64,000 nt of DNA from an uncultured Dehalococcoidia bacterium (GCA_951812505.1 CATOSI010000002.1:930001-994000), one strand, 5' to 3'. Shown: positions 7,408-16,766, counted from the stretch's first letter. Translations and numbers: made by a program. Notes: generated by a model from the sequence alone, not told the origin.

Positions 7408-9660
7408 TCAGGCGCTGCTCTCCATGTTCCTCATCCGCGGATTGGGTTGGGTTCTCTCATTATCGTCGTCGCCCGTCCCCACGTTTCCACTCTCCGGAGC
7501 GCTTTCAGGAGAGATGTACCTGAAGAAGTATATCCTGCCCGACGCGCCTATCAGACTGTTGTCATGTATGGGCATCGTGTCCGTAACCGGCTGGTTGTTC
7601 ACCCTAACCGTATTGGGAAGCACCCGGATCGAGACCATAGTCGCCATATCCGAGCCGAATACGAACGACACACCGTTGAATCCGGGCAGGTCGAGCTCGT
7701 CCCCGTCAATCCTGCTGCGCTTCATTATATTGTCCATCGGCCTGCGCACTATCGCCGAAAAGTCCACCAGCAGTTCGCCTTCTTCAGTGTAAATGCAGCC
7801 AAACGGAGTGGGCCTCGTCAGCCAATACAGAATCACCCCAAGCGCCGCTATTCCGATTGCCGCCAGCGCGATTATGATCGCCTCCATGGGGATGCTCGCC
7901 TGCGAGTCTTCCACCTGCGGCGGTGGAGCGACTGGCGGAGCCGCCGGTGGCGCGGGAGCGGGCGCGGGTGCAGGGGCCGCTGCCGGTGCGGGTATCGGAG
8001 CCGTGATCGGCGCGGGTGACTGACCCGCTGACGCCGGAACGGGGAGCGAAGACACCACCATCGAGTCCGTCGAATAGATGTACTGCCTGCCCGCGTATTC
8101 GACATTCAGCCCGAATAGCACTGAGGAACGAATTTCCGTAGGCGGCGTGTAGTAGATGTCGAATCCATACGACTTGCCCAGCGTGACTACCTCATGCGGT
8201 ATCTTGGTGATTTCGCCTGCGGGGGTGTCATCGCCGCCGCTCACCGACACCGTAACCTCATCCGTAAGAGCTGTGTAGGGCTGGCCGTTGATGTTCACGA
8301 ACACCGACGCTATCTTCTCGGTAACGCCCGGCTTCAGACCTTCCACCATGATGGGAGTCACTTCGATAGTCGGGAAATGCTGGGCTTCGAACTCCGCCAG
8401 CGATATTATCGAGTGGTCAACGTCAGGCCAGGACAGACGCAACTCCACGTCGTATCTGCCTTCCTCCTTCAGGGGCGGAAGCGTGAGCGAGAAGTATCCG
8501 TCCACAGGAATAGAGTCCCCTTCCAGGCCCGCGTCGTTCAGTTCGTGAACGATGGAGCCCCCCGAAGGTCCTGTGACCCGCGCTTCGACCGTCGCGTCCG
8601 GCGACACCAGTTCTCCCCTGTCCAGCACTGCGGCCACGATCAGCGTCTCGGGGTGGTCAACAGGCACCGCTCCCATGTCCTGAAGTTTGACGGTGTACCT
8701 GTTTGTCAGATGAAGATTCGCCGATACCACCCCTCTGCCGCCGCGCGCCTCCGCCTTCCAGTTGCCCTGCGCCGGATCGGTCACCTGCCATATGACCATG
8801 TGAGGAAGTTCGATCACCGAGGACGAAGTCCGGTCCCCGTACGAAGATTCCAGTCCGTCCGGGTTCATTATCCTGAACGACGTTTGCGGGTCTTCTCTTA
8901 CGAAGACCACATTCGCCCACCGGGTGCTTGGAACGATATTCAGGTCAACCTCGAACACCGGATTGTCCGACAGGTTCGCTTGCCCTACATGATTCAGCGC
9001 CCCCTTGCTCTTCATCCGAAGAGAGCGGTCCATGAATTCTTCGATGCCTTCGGGCACCGTAAGGGCGAAAGACTCGCCGCCGCTGTTCAGGCTGATTTTG
9101 TTCAGGTCCGATACCAGCGCGCTGTTGGTTCCGGGCGCTGTTGCCGCGAAGACGTTCCAGCCCCTCTGGACTATGGGGTCCAGAGCGGCGGTTATATCGG
9201 TGGATATCTGGTCCGAGACGGTGTAGTCCTCGCTTGCGGTTACCAGATAGATGCTCGCTTCCTCCCGCACATGTACCGAGGTCATATAATTGTATATGCT
9301 CGTTAATGAGGACGCGAGGTCAACCGGGGCGGACGCCGAACCCGAACCCACGGCCGCGCTCACTTGCGAGCGTAGTTCCGCGGAGTCGTCTGCATTCCCA
9401 TAGAGAGGTCCGTATGTATCGCTCAGGTCGTCCGTAAACACGATCACAACAGGTTCGTCCTCCTTGAGATTGCAAAGCAATCCCAGAAAGGTATTGACCA
9501 ATTGATTATTCGCGTCGCCCGACGAGATCGAATAACGGTCTATGGCCACGACGGTCAACTTGTCGAAAAATTGCTGCGCCTCCGCTGTCCGCGAAGGTAC
9601 GCTGCCTAGCGCCAGCAGGACTACGGTTGCCAGGACGGTAAATATCAGTGACTTTTTCAT
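7408..9660 (-). CDS. Exported von Willebrand factor A-like membrane protein with C-terminal cytoplasmic domain
   Basis: The preferred start is ATG 9660, giving a signal peptide MKKSLIFTVLATVVLLALG with cleavage near AEAQQ. GTG 9678 would add six charged residues in front. The N-terminal 200 residues look VWA-like, with a MIDAS-type DRYSISS (41-47) followed by PVVIVFTDD and a Rossmann-type alternation. Extracellular beta-sandwich segments follow, then a Pro/Ala-rich hinge and one transmembrane helix at about 592-614. The last 136 residues are predicted cytoplasmic and show an FHA-like pattern (VRVNNQPV ... NSLIGASGRIYFF). The design resembles a surface sensor linked to a cytoplasmic binding domain. 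Function is unknown; a divergent small exported protein gene begins 71 bases away. Confidence 0.72.
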   Translation of the reverse strand: MKKSLIFTVLATVVLLALGSVPSRTAEAQQFFDKLTVVAIDRYSISSGDANNQLVNTFLGLLCNLKEDEPVVIVFTDDLSDTYGPLYGNADDSAELRSQVSAAVGSGSASAPVDLASSLTSIYNYMTSVHVREEASIYLVTASEDYTVSDQISTDITAALDPIVQRGWNVFAATAPGTNSALVSDLNKISLNSGGESFALTVPEGIEEFMDRSLRMKSKGALNHVGQANLSDNPVFEVDLNIVPSTRWANVVFVREDPQTSFRIMNPDGLESSYGDRTSSSVIELPHMVIWQVTDPAQGNWKAEARGGRGVVSANLHLTNRYTVKLQDMGAVPVDHPETLIVAAVLDRGELVSPDATVEARVTGPSGGSIVHELNDAGLEGDSIPVDGYFSLTLPPLKEEGRYDVELRLSWPDVDHSIISLAEFEAQHFPTIEVTPIMVEGLKPGVTEKIASVFVNINGQPYTALTDEVTVSVSGGDDTPAGEITKIPHEVVTLGKSYGFDIYYTPPTEIRSSVLFGLNVEYAGRQYIYSTDSMVVSSLPVPASAGQSPAPITAPIPAPAAAPAPAPAPAPPAAPPVAPPPQVEDSQASIPMEAIIIALAAIGIAALGVILYWLTRPTPFGCIYTEEGELLVDFSAIVRRPMDNIMKRSRIDGDELDLPGFNGVSFVFGSDMATMVSIRVLPNTVRVNNQPVTDTMPIHDNSLIGASGRIYFFRYISPESAPESGNVGTGDDDNERTQPNPRMRNMESSA

Positions 9661-9731
9661 TGAATCTCTCTCTCGCACTCGCCTTCTGGATAAAAGTTAA
9701 AGACATCTCAATCAAATGGGCAAGCTGAAAT

Positions 9732-10082
9732 ATGTTCAAGTTTTTTCTTAAACAACGACCAAAATTGTCTGTCATAGCGGTGATGCTGGCATTTGGACTG
9801 AACTGTGGCGGTGACGACGGCGGATTCAGGACTTCCGAAGCCGTGTTCGAAGGCCTGATTACAGATGTCGAGGCAAGGACGCTGCTCGACCTCGAGTCAA
9901 TCGAGGTTACGGACGACGATGGGAACTCGCTGGAATTTCACGCCGCCGGCCAGCGATTCATGGAGTTCACCCCCAGCCACGTCCGGGAACACATGCTTCA
10001 GGGGCTTGGAGTTATCGTCACCTATCGGGAATCGGACGACGGCGCCCTGTACATAGTCGGTATTAGAGACCGGCCTCCCTAG
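9732..10082 (+). CDS. Small exported protein, possible lipoprotein
   Basis: A 116-residue protein with a basic, hydrophobic N-terminus and a cysteine in FGLNCGGDDGG (Cys25). The lipobox is imperfect because Asn precedes Cys, so it may be a lipoprotein or a signal-anchored protein. The remaining 90 residues are acidic and predicted to form a small beta-barrel (VFEGLITDVEART, LESIEVTDDDGNSLEF, GLGVIVTYRE), reminiscent of OB-like domains of periplasmic proteins. I recognise no family. It is divergent from the VWA protein gene with a 71-base gap, so the two may share a regulatory region. Confidence 0.6.
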   Translation: MFKFFLKQRPKLSVIAVMLAFGLNCGGDDGGFRTSEAVFEGLITDVEARTLLDLESIEVTDDDGNSLEFHAAGQRFMEFTPSHVREHMLQGLGVIVTYRESDDGALYIVGIRDRPP

Positions 10083-10121
10083 TGCCAAGTCCATTTGAAA
10101 ATGCCATACTCCATCCACTAA

Positions 10122-10154
10122 CCGTCATTCCCGCGAAGGTGGGAATCCAGGGGT
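10122..10154. repeat. Dispersed repeat family A, copy 1
   Basis: The segment carries GTCATTCCCGCGAAGGTGGG then AATCCAGG, an imperfect palindrome that recurs in this window at about 12373, 18384, 33350, 34886 and 48933 with small changes. It lies between two convergent genes. The sequence fits a short REP-like intergenic element without coding capacity. Confidence 0.6.
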
Positions 10155-10179
10155 GGGGTCAGGCTGCCATTTGGCAAAA

Positions 10180-10758
10180 TTAACTGGACTCTGTCCTCGC
10201 CGCTCGCGCCCTCCGACTGGAGAAGACGAGGTAAGCGCTTCCTGCCAGCAGCACGATGAAGATGCCCAGGAACACCCATCCGCCCTCCAAACCGGGCTCT
10301 ATGGGTGGGGGCAGCGTCACGATGGGAGCCCGAAAGTCCGTGTGGCCGGAAGTGGGGCTGTCAACCTGTATGTGCAAGACCCAGTTGCCCGCTTCCTCGA
10401 ACTTCATGTTGGCGCGATACACCGTCGGGCTCTCCGGATTGTTCACCGCCACCACCTCGAAGTCCGGTTCGATAACGTTCTCGCCGTTGACCACAAGCGA
10501 ACGTTCCACCACCACCAGGACCCGCGCGTCCGTGACCGGCTCGCCGGTATCGGCAATCGTCGGTTTGAGCGCGATGTTCACAAACCCCACCTGCGGCGCG
10601 GGAGGCAGCCATCTGACTGCGACCTCGAAGTCTCCGGCCGTCCGCACGAAAAGCGGGTCGAAAGATTCGTCCGACTGAGCCCACACGACTGTCGTTATCC
10701 CGGCTAGCAGCAGGCACAGGACGACCGCAATAGAGGAAATTCGGAATAATCGGCGCAT
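10180..10758 (-). CDS. Exported single-pass protein with YtkA/FixH-like domain
   Basis: 192 residues. The N-terminus (MRRLFRISSIAVVLCLLLAG) is a signal peptide with probable cleavage after VWA (about 27). The central domain contains VNIALKPTIADTGEPVTDARV, which resembles the beta-sandwich of YtkA/FixH-like proteins, often found with copper or cytochrome oxidase functions. A C-terminal transmembrane helix (WVFLGIFIVLLAGSAYLVF, about 161-179) is followed by a basic tail. The domain is therefore outside the membrane. No copper-binding Met/His cluster is evident, and no oxidase genes are nearby, so the role is unassigned. Confidence 0.65.
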   Translation of the reverse strand: MRRLFRISSIAVVLCLLLAGITTVVWAQSDESFDPLFVRTAGDFEVAVRWLPPAPQVGFVNIALKPTIADTGEPVTDARVLVVVERSLVVNGENVIEPDFEVVAVNNPESPTVYRANMKFEEAGNWVLHIQVDSPTSGHTDFRAPIVTLPPPIEPGLEGGWVFLGIFIVLLAGSAYLVFSSRRARAARTESS

Positions 10759-10876
10759 TCGCTTACGGATGAGGGCTACCTGTTGCAGACGTATTTGAAG
10801 TGACCGGACACTTCTTCGCTATAGGAAATTGTACCACTACCGACGTTCGTGGTGGTATTGAAGACCTGCCGGAAGT

Positions 10877-11410
10877 TCAATCCGTTCCGCCGTTACCTGC
10901 TTGCGACCCCACCCCTGCATCGAGCCGCCTCTGAATGAACCACGAGAAATAACCGTCGTACTTGCGCTGCAGCTCTACCTTCATCCAGTCGTGCCCCGTT
11001 ATCACCCTCCGGCAGCTCGAAGTCCCGCAGTTGCACTCCATCTCATAAGGTTCATCGTCCGTCATCGCGTAGTCGAACGTGAGCTCCTCGTCCGCGGCGA
11101 TGTCGCGCATCGCCACGAACGCTATCTGACCCTGGACGCCCAGATTCGGCTCGCACGAGTGATTCAAGTGCATCATGCCGCCCTCGCGCTCCGCCTCCGC
11201 GACCGGTCCGATGAACAGCTCCTCCGTCACCTGTATCTCCGCAGGCCCTAGCCTTCGCCCCACCTCATCCCGCTGCGCCCGCGTCATAACGTATCCGCCC
11301 TTGATCACCACCACCTCCCCCCTTGATATAGCCTCCCGCGCGAAGAGACCACGCCCCTCGATTCCGCTGACGCGCTTCTCGGTCTTCGGAGAGAAATAGG
11401 TCAGGTCCAC
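10877..11410 (-). CDS. SET domain protein (lysine methyltransferase-like)
   Basis: The start GTG 11410 is preferred because the longer frame back to 11521 would overlap the methyltransferase gene and encodes Arg/Ser-rich sequence without similarity. From it, 177 residues show a compact SET domain: GIEGRGLFAREAI (16-28), NHSCEPN (83-89), EELTFDYA (108-115) and a post-SET zinc cluster CNCGTSSC (126-133). Together they bind S-adenosylmethionine and the target lysine channel. Free-standing bacterial SET proteins have uncertain substrates. The gene begins 25 bases after the upstream methyltransferase gene ends, so the two are probably co-transcribed. Confidence 0.85.
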   Translation of the reverse strand: MDLTYFSPKTEKRVSGIEGRGLFAREAISRGEVVVIKGGYVMTRAQRDEVGRRLGPAEIQVTEELFIGPVAEAEREGGMMHLNHSCEPNLGVQGQIAFVAMRDIAADEELTFDYAMTDDEPYEMECNCGTSSCRRVITGHDWMKVELQRKYDGYFSWFIQRRLDAGVGSQAGNGGTD

Positions 11411-11435
11411 AGTTTCACGCTCAACACATGCAAAG

Positions 11436-12230
11436 TCACTTCGTCGCCCTGATCGAGAACATCTGCGGGTACGACTCGTTGTGCTTCGTGAAGCGCCACC
11501 ACCCGTCATCGCCTTGCTCAATCGCGGGATGCAGCGGATAGCTATTGAAAGGGAATTCGTGAAGAAACTCGATTCGCAGTCCTGCGGTCACCAGCGCGGT
11601 CACGATTTCGCCGAGGCTGTGCTGCCATTCGTAGGTCGGACTCTCGATGACCCTGGACCCTGCGTAGCTCGGCTCATTGCCGTCGAAGAACAGCTCGTTA
11701 GGCAGATATGCATACGTCGGTATCATATCCCCAGAATCCGACCGCTCGAACACATCCGCGAATGGGTGAAACTCCACTATATAGAACGTACCGCCAGGCT
11801 TGAGATACTTAGCGATGACTTCTGCCCATCCATCGAGGTCCGGCAGCCAGGTCAAAACGCCGTATGACGTGAAAACGATATCGAACTGCTCGTCGAGCGC
11901 GTCCGGCAGATCATAGATGTTGGACCAGATGAACCGGGTGTCCAGCCCCAACTCATCATTCAGCGACCGCGCCAGATCTATGGCGGCCTCCGAGAAATCC
12001 ACGCCTGTTGCCAATGCTCCCAGCCGCGACCAGGACATCGTATCCTGACCGAAGTGGCACTGCAGGTGGAGCAGCGTCTTGCCCGATACGTCGCCAACCT
12101 CCCGCCGCTCGATATCGGTTAGCGTTATGTGCCCTGCCTTGAACGCCCCCACGTCATAGAAATCCGACGCCGCATGGACAGGCGTCCGCTCGTTCCAGTT
12201 ACTTCGATTGACCTCTAATCGCCGATCCAT
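11436..12230 (-). CDS. Class I SAM-dependent methyltransferase
   Basis: 264 residues with a Rossmann-type SAM fold. Motif I reads LLHLQCHFGQDT (53-64), an unusual but known variant of DxGxG, followed by ATGVDFSEAAI with the acidic residue that binds ribose, FDIVFTSYGVLTWLPDL (motif IV region) and YLKPGGTFYIVEFHP. The substrate is not determinable; related proteins are annotated only as small-molecule methyltransferases. It is upstream of the SET gene on the same strand, which makes a two-gene methylation operon. Confidence 0.85.
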   Translation of the reverse strand: MDRRLEVNRSNWNERTPVHAASDFYDVGAFKAGHITLTDIERREVGDVSGKTLLHLQCHFGQDTMSWSRLGALATGVDFSEAAIDLARSLNDELGLDTRFIWSNIYDLPDALDEQFDIVFTSYGVLTWLPDLDGWAEVIAKYLKPGGTFYIVEFHPFADVFERSDSGDMIPTYAYLPNELFFDGNEPSYAGSRVIESPTYEWQHSLGEIVTALVTAGLRIEFLHEFPFNSYPLHPAIEQGDDGWWRFTKHNESYPQMFSIRATK

Positions 12231-12313
12231 ATGATGATGCCCTAAACCAACTACTAACCGCCATTCCCACGAAGGAAGACCTTTGCATAACTACCGTCAT
12301 TTGTATGTTGAAA

Positions 12314-12356
12314 GTCCCTTCCCCCTAGACGGGGGAAGGCTAGGATGGGGGTGAAA
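12314..12356. repeat. Dispersed repeat family B, copy 1
   Basis: GTCCCTTCCCCCTAGACGGG followed by GGAAGGCTAGGATGGGGGTG, almost identical to 23231-23273. The centre is an inverted repeat (TTCCCCC and GGGGGAA). A family A copy (GTCATTCCCGCGAAGGCGGG, from 12373) follows immediately, so this 220-base gap between two - strand genes is largely made of repeats. Confidence 0.6.
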
Positions 12357-12372
12357 CCTCAACTACAATTCA

Positions 12373-12402
12373 GTCATTCCCGCGAAGGCGGGAATCCAGG
12401 GG
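12373..12402. repeat. Dispersed repeat family A, copy 2
   Basis: GTCATTCCCGCGAAGGCGGG then AATCCAGG. ATTCCCGC and GCGGGAAT pair around a GAAG loop. It lies directly after the family B copy in the gap upstream of the methyltransferase gene. Confidence 0.6.
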
Positions 12403-12451
12403 TAGGGTAGGCTGCTACATACCGGAACTTGCTGGACGCTGTATTAACCGC

Positions 12452-13243
12452 TTATCCATGGAGCGTCCCGCGCATCACCGTCACCGCCTGACCTCCCAGC
12501 AACACGCGGTCTCCATCCACACGCACCTTAACTTCACCGCCGCGCCTCGACGCCTGGTACGCCAGAAACTCCGACTTCCCCATCCGCGACTGCCAGAACG
12601 GGCCGAGCGTGCAGTGCGCCGACCCGGTCACCGGGTCTTCATTCACCCCTGTCCCGGGCGCGAAGAAGCGCGAAACAAAGTCGAACCGCTCGTCGGACGC
12701 GGGACTCGTGACCATCACCCCCCTGCACGGCACCTTGGCGAGCAGTCCGAAGTCCGGCGTGACCCCTCTCACCTCGTCCTCCGTGCCCACCTCCACCAGG
12801 TAATCGAAAATACTCTTGCCGACAAAGACCGGCTCCACTCCAAGCGCATCCACCAGCCCCGCGGGAGCATCCACCGCCTCCACCGGAGTCGCCGGAAAAT
12901 CCAACTCGATCCAGTCCCCCTTGCGACTCGCCGTCAACACACCGCTCTTAGTGTGGAAGACCGCCTTCTGATCCTGCGCAATCTCCCCCGACTCCCACAA
13001 CACATGCGCGCTCGCAAGCGTCGCATGACCACACAGGTCAACCTCCACCTCAGGAGTGAACCATCGCAGGTCGAAGCCGTCGTCCCGCCTGTGCAGAAAC
13101 GCCGTCTCCGACAGATTCATCTCCCCGGCCACACACTGCATCCACCCCTCATCCCCCTCCGTCGGCATAACACAAACCCCCGCCGGATTCCCCGCAAAAG
13201 CCTCCGTCGTGAACGCATCCACCTGGAACACTTCCTGCTGCAC
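12452..13243 (-). CDS. PhzF family isomerase/epimerase
   Basis: Member of the diaminopimelate-epimerase-fold PhzF family. The start chosen is GTG 13243, which follows AGGAG at good spacing; the TTG at 13258 lies inside that Shine-Dalgarno stretch. From it, 263 residues carry the family marks: FAGNPAGVC (16-24), the catalytic glutamate E46 in MNLSETAF, the CGHATLASAHVL segment and DPVTGSAHCTL near the C-terminus. These residues form the acid-base site. No other phenazine gene is near, so a generic isomerase role is more likely than antibiotic synthesis. Confidence 0.88.
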   Translation of the reverse strand: MQQEVFQVDAFTTEAFAGNPAGVCVMPTEGDEGWMQCVAGEMNLSETAFLHRRDDGFDLRWFTPEVEVDLCGHATLASAHVLWESGEIAQDQKAVFHTKSGVLTASRKGDWIELDFPATPVEAVDAPAGLVDALGVEPVFVGKSIFDYLVEVGTEDEVRGVTPDFGLLAKVPCRGVMVTSPASDERFDFVSRFFAPGTGVNEDPVTGSAHCTLGPFWQSRMGKSEFLAYQASRRGGEVKVRVDGDRVLLGGQAVTVMRGTLHG

Positions 13244-13370
13244 GCCAATTCTCCTCAAGATAATCTATCAGCCCCAAGCTCCGGCTGGCACCGCCGCTCT
13301 CTGCCTTGAAGGCAGACGTTACCCTAAGAAGCCCCTTTCCGATATGCCACTAACCTGCTACTCAATATGT

Positions 13371-16300
13371 CTACGCTAGAAGCGTTGCAGCTAGTTCGTC
13401 TAAAGTGAAGCCCTCGTCTTCCCACACTGAACTGGCAACGCGAACACGCGCTGGTCCAGGCCGGATTTCTAGTTGAACACCAGTATCTGTTTCAGCAGTA
13501 ATATCAGATCGAATTTCTTCGAAGTCTCCCAAGTTATTGCACAAGTCGGCTAAACGAACTCCAAGCCCAGCGACAAATCGCATATTAGGCCAGATATCGG
13601 CCAAATCTGTGCTGACGTTATCCGAATCTACCGGAACAACACAGAGTAGGAACTGGTCCCCTTCGGTTACGGCAGTCTTGGCTTGGGTATCGGTCATACG
13701 AACTCTCTGATCTCGAGTAGCTTTTACTTCTACCAGCCAACTTTTCCTTTCGCGAGTGATGTGCAAGTTAGCCAAGTGCCCTATCTCTGCAGCGATCTCA
13801 AAATCAGATCCTATTCCCGTACGGCGGACATGAAACCCTGCCTTCTTCAAATTGTCTCTCACTAAGTTCTCAACGGTAGCTCCAAGATTTTGGTTATCAT
13901 GTACCCGGCGTCTCTGTTCGCGCCTGTTTGCCAGATGTTCAATGAGCCCTTCGTCTTCTACTGCATCCTGTACGAAATCTCGCACTGAGTCCAAAGTGAT
14001 ATCTGTGTCTTCCAGATCCGAAGCGAATTTGACGGTGTCAGGGTTGTTTGCCGCTGTCTTAACCAGTTCAGGGTACTGAAGCAGTTCAACTAAATCCCCT
14101 TCAATTTCGGTATCAAGACTGTCTAATAAGAGAGTCAACTGTCTAAATCCGAAGACTTCGTGCAGCAAGTCCACTGCGTCACGGTTGCCATTCAGCCAAG
14201 ATGGGTCGAGAATCTCTCTCAGGTTAGATTCATTAGCTGGCATAGGGGCGACGCCGTCGGCATCTGGTGCCTTGACTGGAATCCAAGATCGAACTTTGAG
14301 TTCGAAGGGCCAGATTGCTTTATTGAGACTTACGTGTATCCGTTCACCGGAACGGTTTCCAGGGTAGCTGTAAGTTTGTCGCCAACTTTGGTCTTCGCGT
14401 GCTGCTACATTGAGCACGAAGTCTAGCAGGAGTTTGGCTAATTCGGCATCTTCGCCGCAGCGTTGTACCAAGTCAGTTGCTAGAAACGCGATCTGTCCAA
14501 ACGTAGCCTCACGTATAGTCACACCTCCAGTATCTTGGTCGTCTTGTGACATCTCGCGCAGCAGATTGACATCAGCAAGTTCTGCACGTCTCCCTTCAAA
14601 TAGGGGTGCGTCGATTACAAGACCAGATCCAATGAGTCCTTCCAGTGCTTTCGCTAATTGGCCATCATCGCTGTACCGGTCAGATAGAATACGTCTCTTC
14701 GCATACAGATCAACATATGGTCGTGCCGATTCCGGCCAATATTGCACTGGCGCCAATATCTGTTGGCTACCGGAAAGTTGTACTATCTGACCGGAAGCGG
14801 TTAACAGTGGACACCTCCTGAGCCGTTGTGTGTCTTCATTTTCTGCAAGATGAATAACTAAGCGAGCAGAGGCAGCCAAAGCAGATCGGCTCGTATCGTC
14901 ATCGAACCGACTATTGTCTGGCAACTGTCCATCGAGCTGATCCAGTATTAGGTCAATGGCTTTGGTCTCGGTGTATTCGCCTTCGTCAAGCAAGTCATGA
15001 ACAAGCTTCTTAGCATTTTCATAACCTGGGGACTTCAGGGCCTGTGCCATTGCATGATGCATAAGTTGAGCACGTATATCATTACCTATCGCAGACGCTA
15101 TATCTTTGACTTCTGGCGATATGCCACCATCGTTGTATAACCAATCCGTCTTCGTATCGTGTAGTTCTCCATGCTGATCTGGCAAGAGTCCGTTGACCAT
15201 GACTCGAATGTTCTGGTCTTTCATATCGGCCGCTAACAAGAATAATCTTGCCAACCATGAGAAGGAGTCCCCGTCTATAGGTAATTCGCTAACTGAGTCG
15301 GCCTTTCTCTTGATCCTTTCGGTCAATTCATTGAGCCCTAGCCGTTCAACTGGTACTCCAGCCTGATACCATTGGCTGGCTATTTCTCCCCAAGATTCTG
15401 CAACTTCCATACTGGGTAGGTTGAGTTCGGTTATAGTTCCAACGATCGCATGAAAGGTATGGTAGTCAACACTCTCGGTCGCATTGGCATCAACTGCCGG
15501 GACCGGGAACGATACGAATTGCTCTTCTCTTTCGGAGATAGCCGGAAGCAATCCTATTTCCGTCTGAATGAGCGGTTTAGATGCAGTTTGTGTCGCTGTG
15601 CGCAAAATGATGCTTTCCCACCACTGGAGTTCTCCGCTCTCCACTTCGCCGCTAAAGGTCCGAGTTGGCGCGGCGAGACTAGCGAGTTTGTGGGCGTTGC
15701 GCCAGCCTGATTCCACGGCGTATTGAATAAGAGTGGGAAAAGCCGAGAGTGCCTCATCAATCGTTACCTTGTCGGCATCGTTCATGGCTATACCGTCCCG
15801 TTCTTGGGAAATCTCGAAATCTCCATCAATCACGACATTAAGAGGCAAAAAATCAGTCCCCGCCACAGGAAATTTCACAAATACCCTGGCGAACCCTTCA
15901 CTTGGGATAAAAACTTGAAGATCATCAGTTCCATAATTTTCGAGCAACGCAAGTAAAGCTGATTGTCCATCCTCATGACCTATACGAACTGCGGTGGCAA
16001 AGCGTGAGCCATCAGCTGAACTGATGCTGACCTGGGTCTTTCCGATGAGGAAATCACCTTCAGCAGACTTGTCTGAACTCTCGGGCTCAAAGACTTTCTC
16101 TTCCCCGAACTGTTGAATCACGACACGTCCAAGCTTGCCACAAGTCGCATAGAGGTAGGGCAGCGTTTGTTCCAGGCGCTCTAATCCCCTTTTAACAACA
16201 TCTCCATCGGGGTGGTGATAGACAAACGATGCAGTAGGATTACTTGAGGCCCAAGATTCTAGGGCGGGTCCTGCACTCTCCAATGCTTTGTTGGCTTGTT

Positions 16301-16766
16301 CTATGTTCTGTATGATGGATTCCTCATCACCATCGCGATCTAGTTCAATATGGAAAACCTCTGAACCCTGTTGCGTCGTCAACACGCCTTCAACGTCCAC
16401 TCGAGTTGACACCGCATGTGTTACTAAGAATCCTGTACCAAATCGTCCGGTCGTCTCTTCACTGTCAAATTCCTTGCTGGAACCTCCAGACAGCAAAGCA
16501 GCTAGTTCTTGGGCAACAAAAGGCTTCCCTGTATGGGACACAACGAGACGATCTTTGCACAGCATGAATTTGATTTCTACACGGTCGTCACCATCGCGCG
16601 GCCCGGCATCGTGTGCGTTTTGAATAAGCTCGAAAGGCCATCTGATACTAGCACGGGTCGGATTCTCCCGAGCTGCACGAACTCTTTGAAAAATACGTCG
16701 GGCGTCATTCTGAGTAGTTTGCTGAACCCGAGCTTCGTCAAATTCCTCACGAGCTAATATGCTCAT
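13371..16766 (-). CDS. Sacsin/NO VEIN-like GHKL ATPase with C-terminal PD-(D/E)xK (NOV_C/DUF3883-like) domain
   Basis: 1131 residues. The N-terminus is a Hsp90-like ATP-binding domain of the sacsin/NO VEIN type: N-box FELIQNAHDAG (45-55), HTGKPF (78-83, the G1 equivalent) and GRFGTGFL (107-114). The middle 800 residues are unassigned, mixed alpha/beta and acidic. Near the C-terminus GSDFEIAAE (986-994, D988) and WLVEVKATRDQ (E1013, K1015) match the D...E-x-K core of the NOV_C/DUF3883 restriction-endonuclease-like fold. Predicted action is ATP-gated nucleic-acid cleavage or binding, but neither is shown. The gene stands alone, and its codons and base content are visibly richer in A/T than the flanking genes, which suggests acquisition. 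No methylase or partner gene is adjacent. Confidence 0.75.
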   Translation of the reverse strand: MSILAREEFDEARVQQTTQNDARRIFQRVRAARENPTRASIRWPFELIQNAHDAGPRDGDDRVEIKFMLCKDRLVVSHTGKPFVAQELAALLSGGSSKEFDSEETTGRFGTGFLVTHAVSTRVDVEGVLTTQQGSEVFHIELDRDGDEESIIQNIEQANKALESAGPALESWASSNPTASFVYHHPDGDVVKRGLERLEQTLPYLYATCGKLGRVVIQQFGEEKVFEPESSDKSAEGDFLIGKTQVSISSADGSRFATAVRIGHEDGQSALLALLENYGTDDLQVFIPSEGFARVFVKFPVAGTDFLPLNVVIDGDFEISQERDGIAMNDADKVTIDEALSAFPTLIQYAVESGWRNAHKLASLAAPTRTFSGEVESGELQWWESIILRTATQTASKPLIQTEIGLLPAISEREEQFVSFPVPAVDANATESVDYHTFHAIVGTITELNLPSMEVAESWGEIASQWYQAGVPVERLGLNELTERIKRKADSVSELPIDGDSFSWLARLFLLAADMKDQNIRVMVNGLLPDQHGELHDTKTDWLYNDGGISPEVKDIASAIGNDIRAQLMHHAMAQALKSPGYENAKKLVHDLLDEGEYTETKAIDLILDQLDGQLPDNSRFDDDTSRSALAASARLVIHLAENEDTQRLRRCPLLTASGQIVQLSGSQQILAPVQYWPESARPYVDLYAKRRILSDRYSDDGQLAKALEGLIGSGLVIDAPLFEGRRAELADVNLLREMSQDDQDTGGVTIREATFGQIAFLATDLVQRCGEDAELAKLLLDFVLNVAAREDQSWRQTYSYPGNRSGERIHVSLNKAIWPFELKVRSWIPVKAPDADGVAPMPANESNLREILDPSWLNGNRDAVDLLHEVFGFRQLTLLLDSLDTEIEGDLVELLQYPELVKTAANNPDTVKFASDLEDTDITLDSVRDFVQDAVEDEGLIEHLANRREQRRRVHDNQNLGATVENLVRDNLKKAGFHVRRTGIGSDFEIAAEIGHLANLHITRERKSWLVEVKATRDQRVRMTDTQAKTAVTEGDQFLLCVVPVDSDNVSTDLADIWPNMRFVAGLGVRLADLCNNLGDFEEIRSDITAETDTGVQLEIRPGPARVRVASSVWEDEGFTLDELAATLLA

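Noticed and set aside
8194-9306. 370-residue + strand frame
   Set aside because: It lies opposite the VWA protein gene; its Arg/His-rich sequence is a codon-bias shadow.
12452-13243. Phenazine biosynthesis locus
   Set aside because: Only a PhzF-family gene is present; none of the core phz enzymes is nearby.
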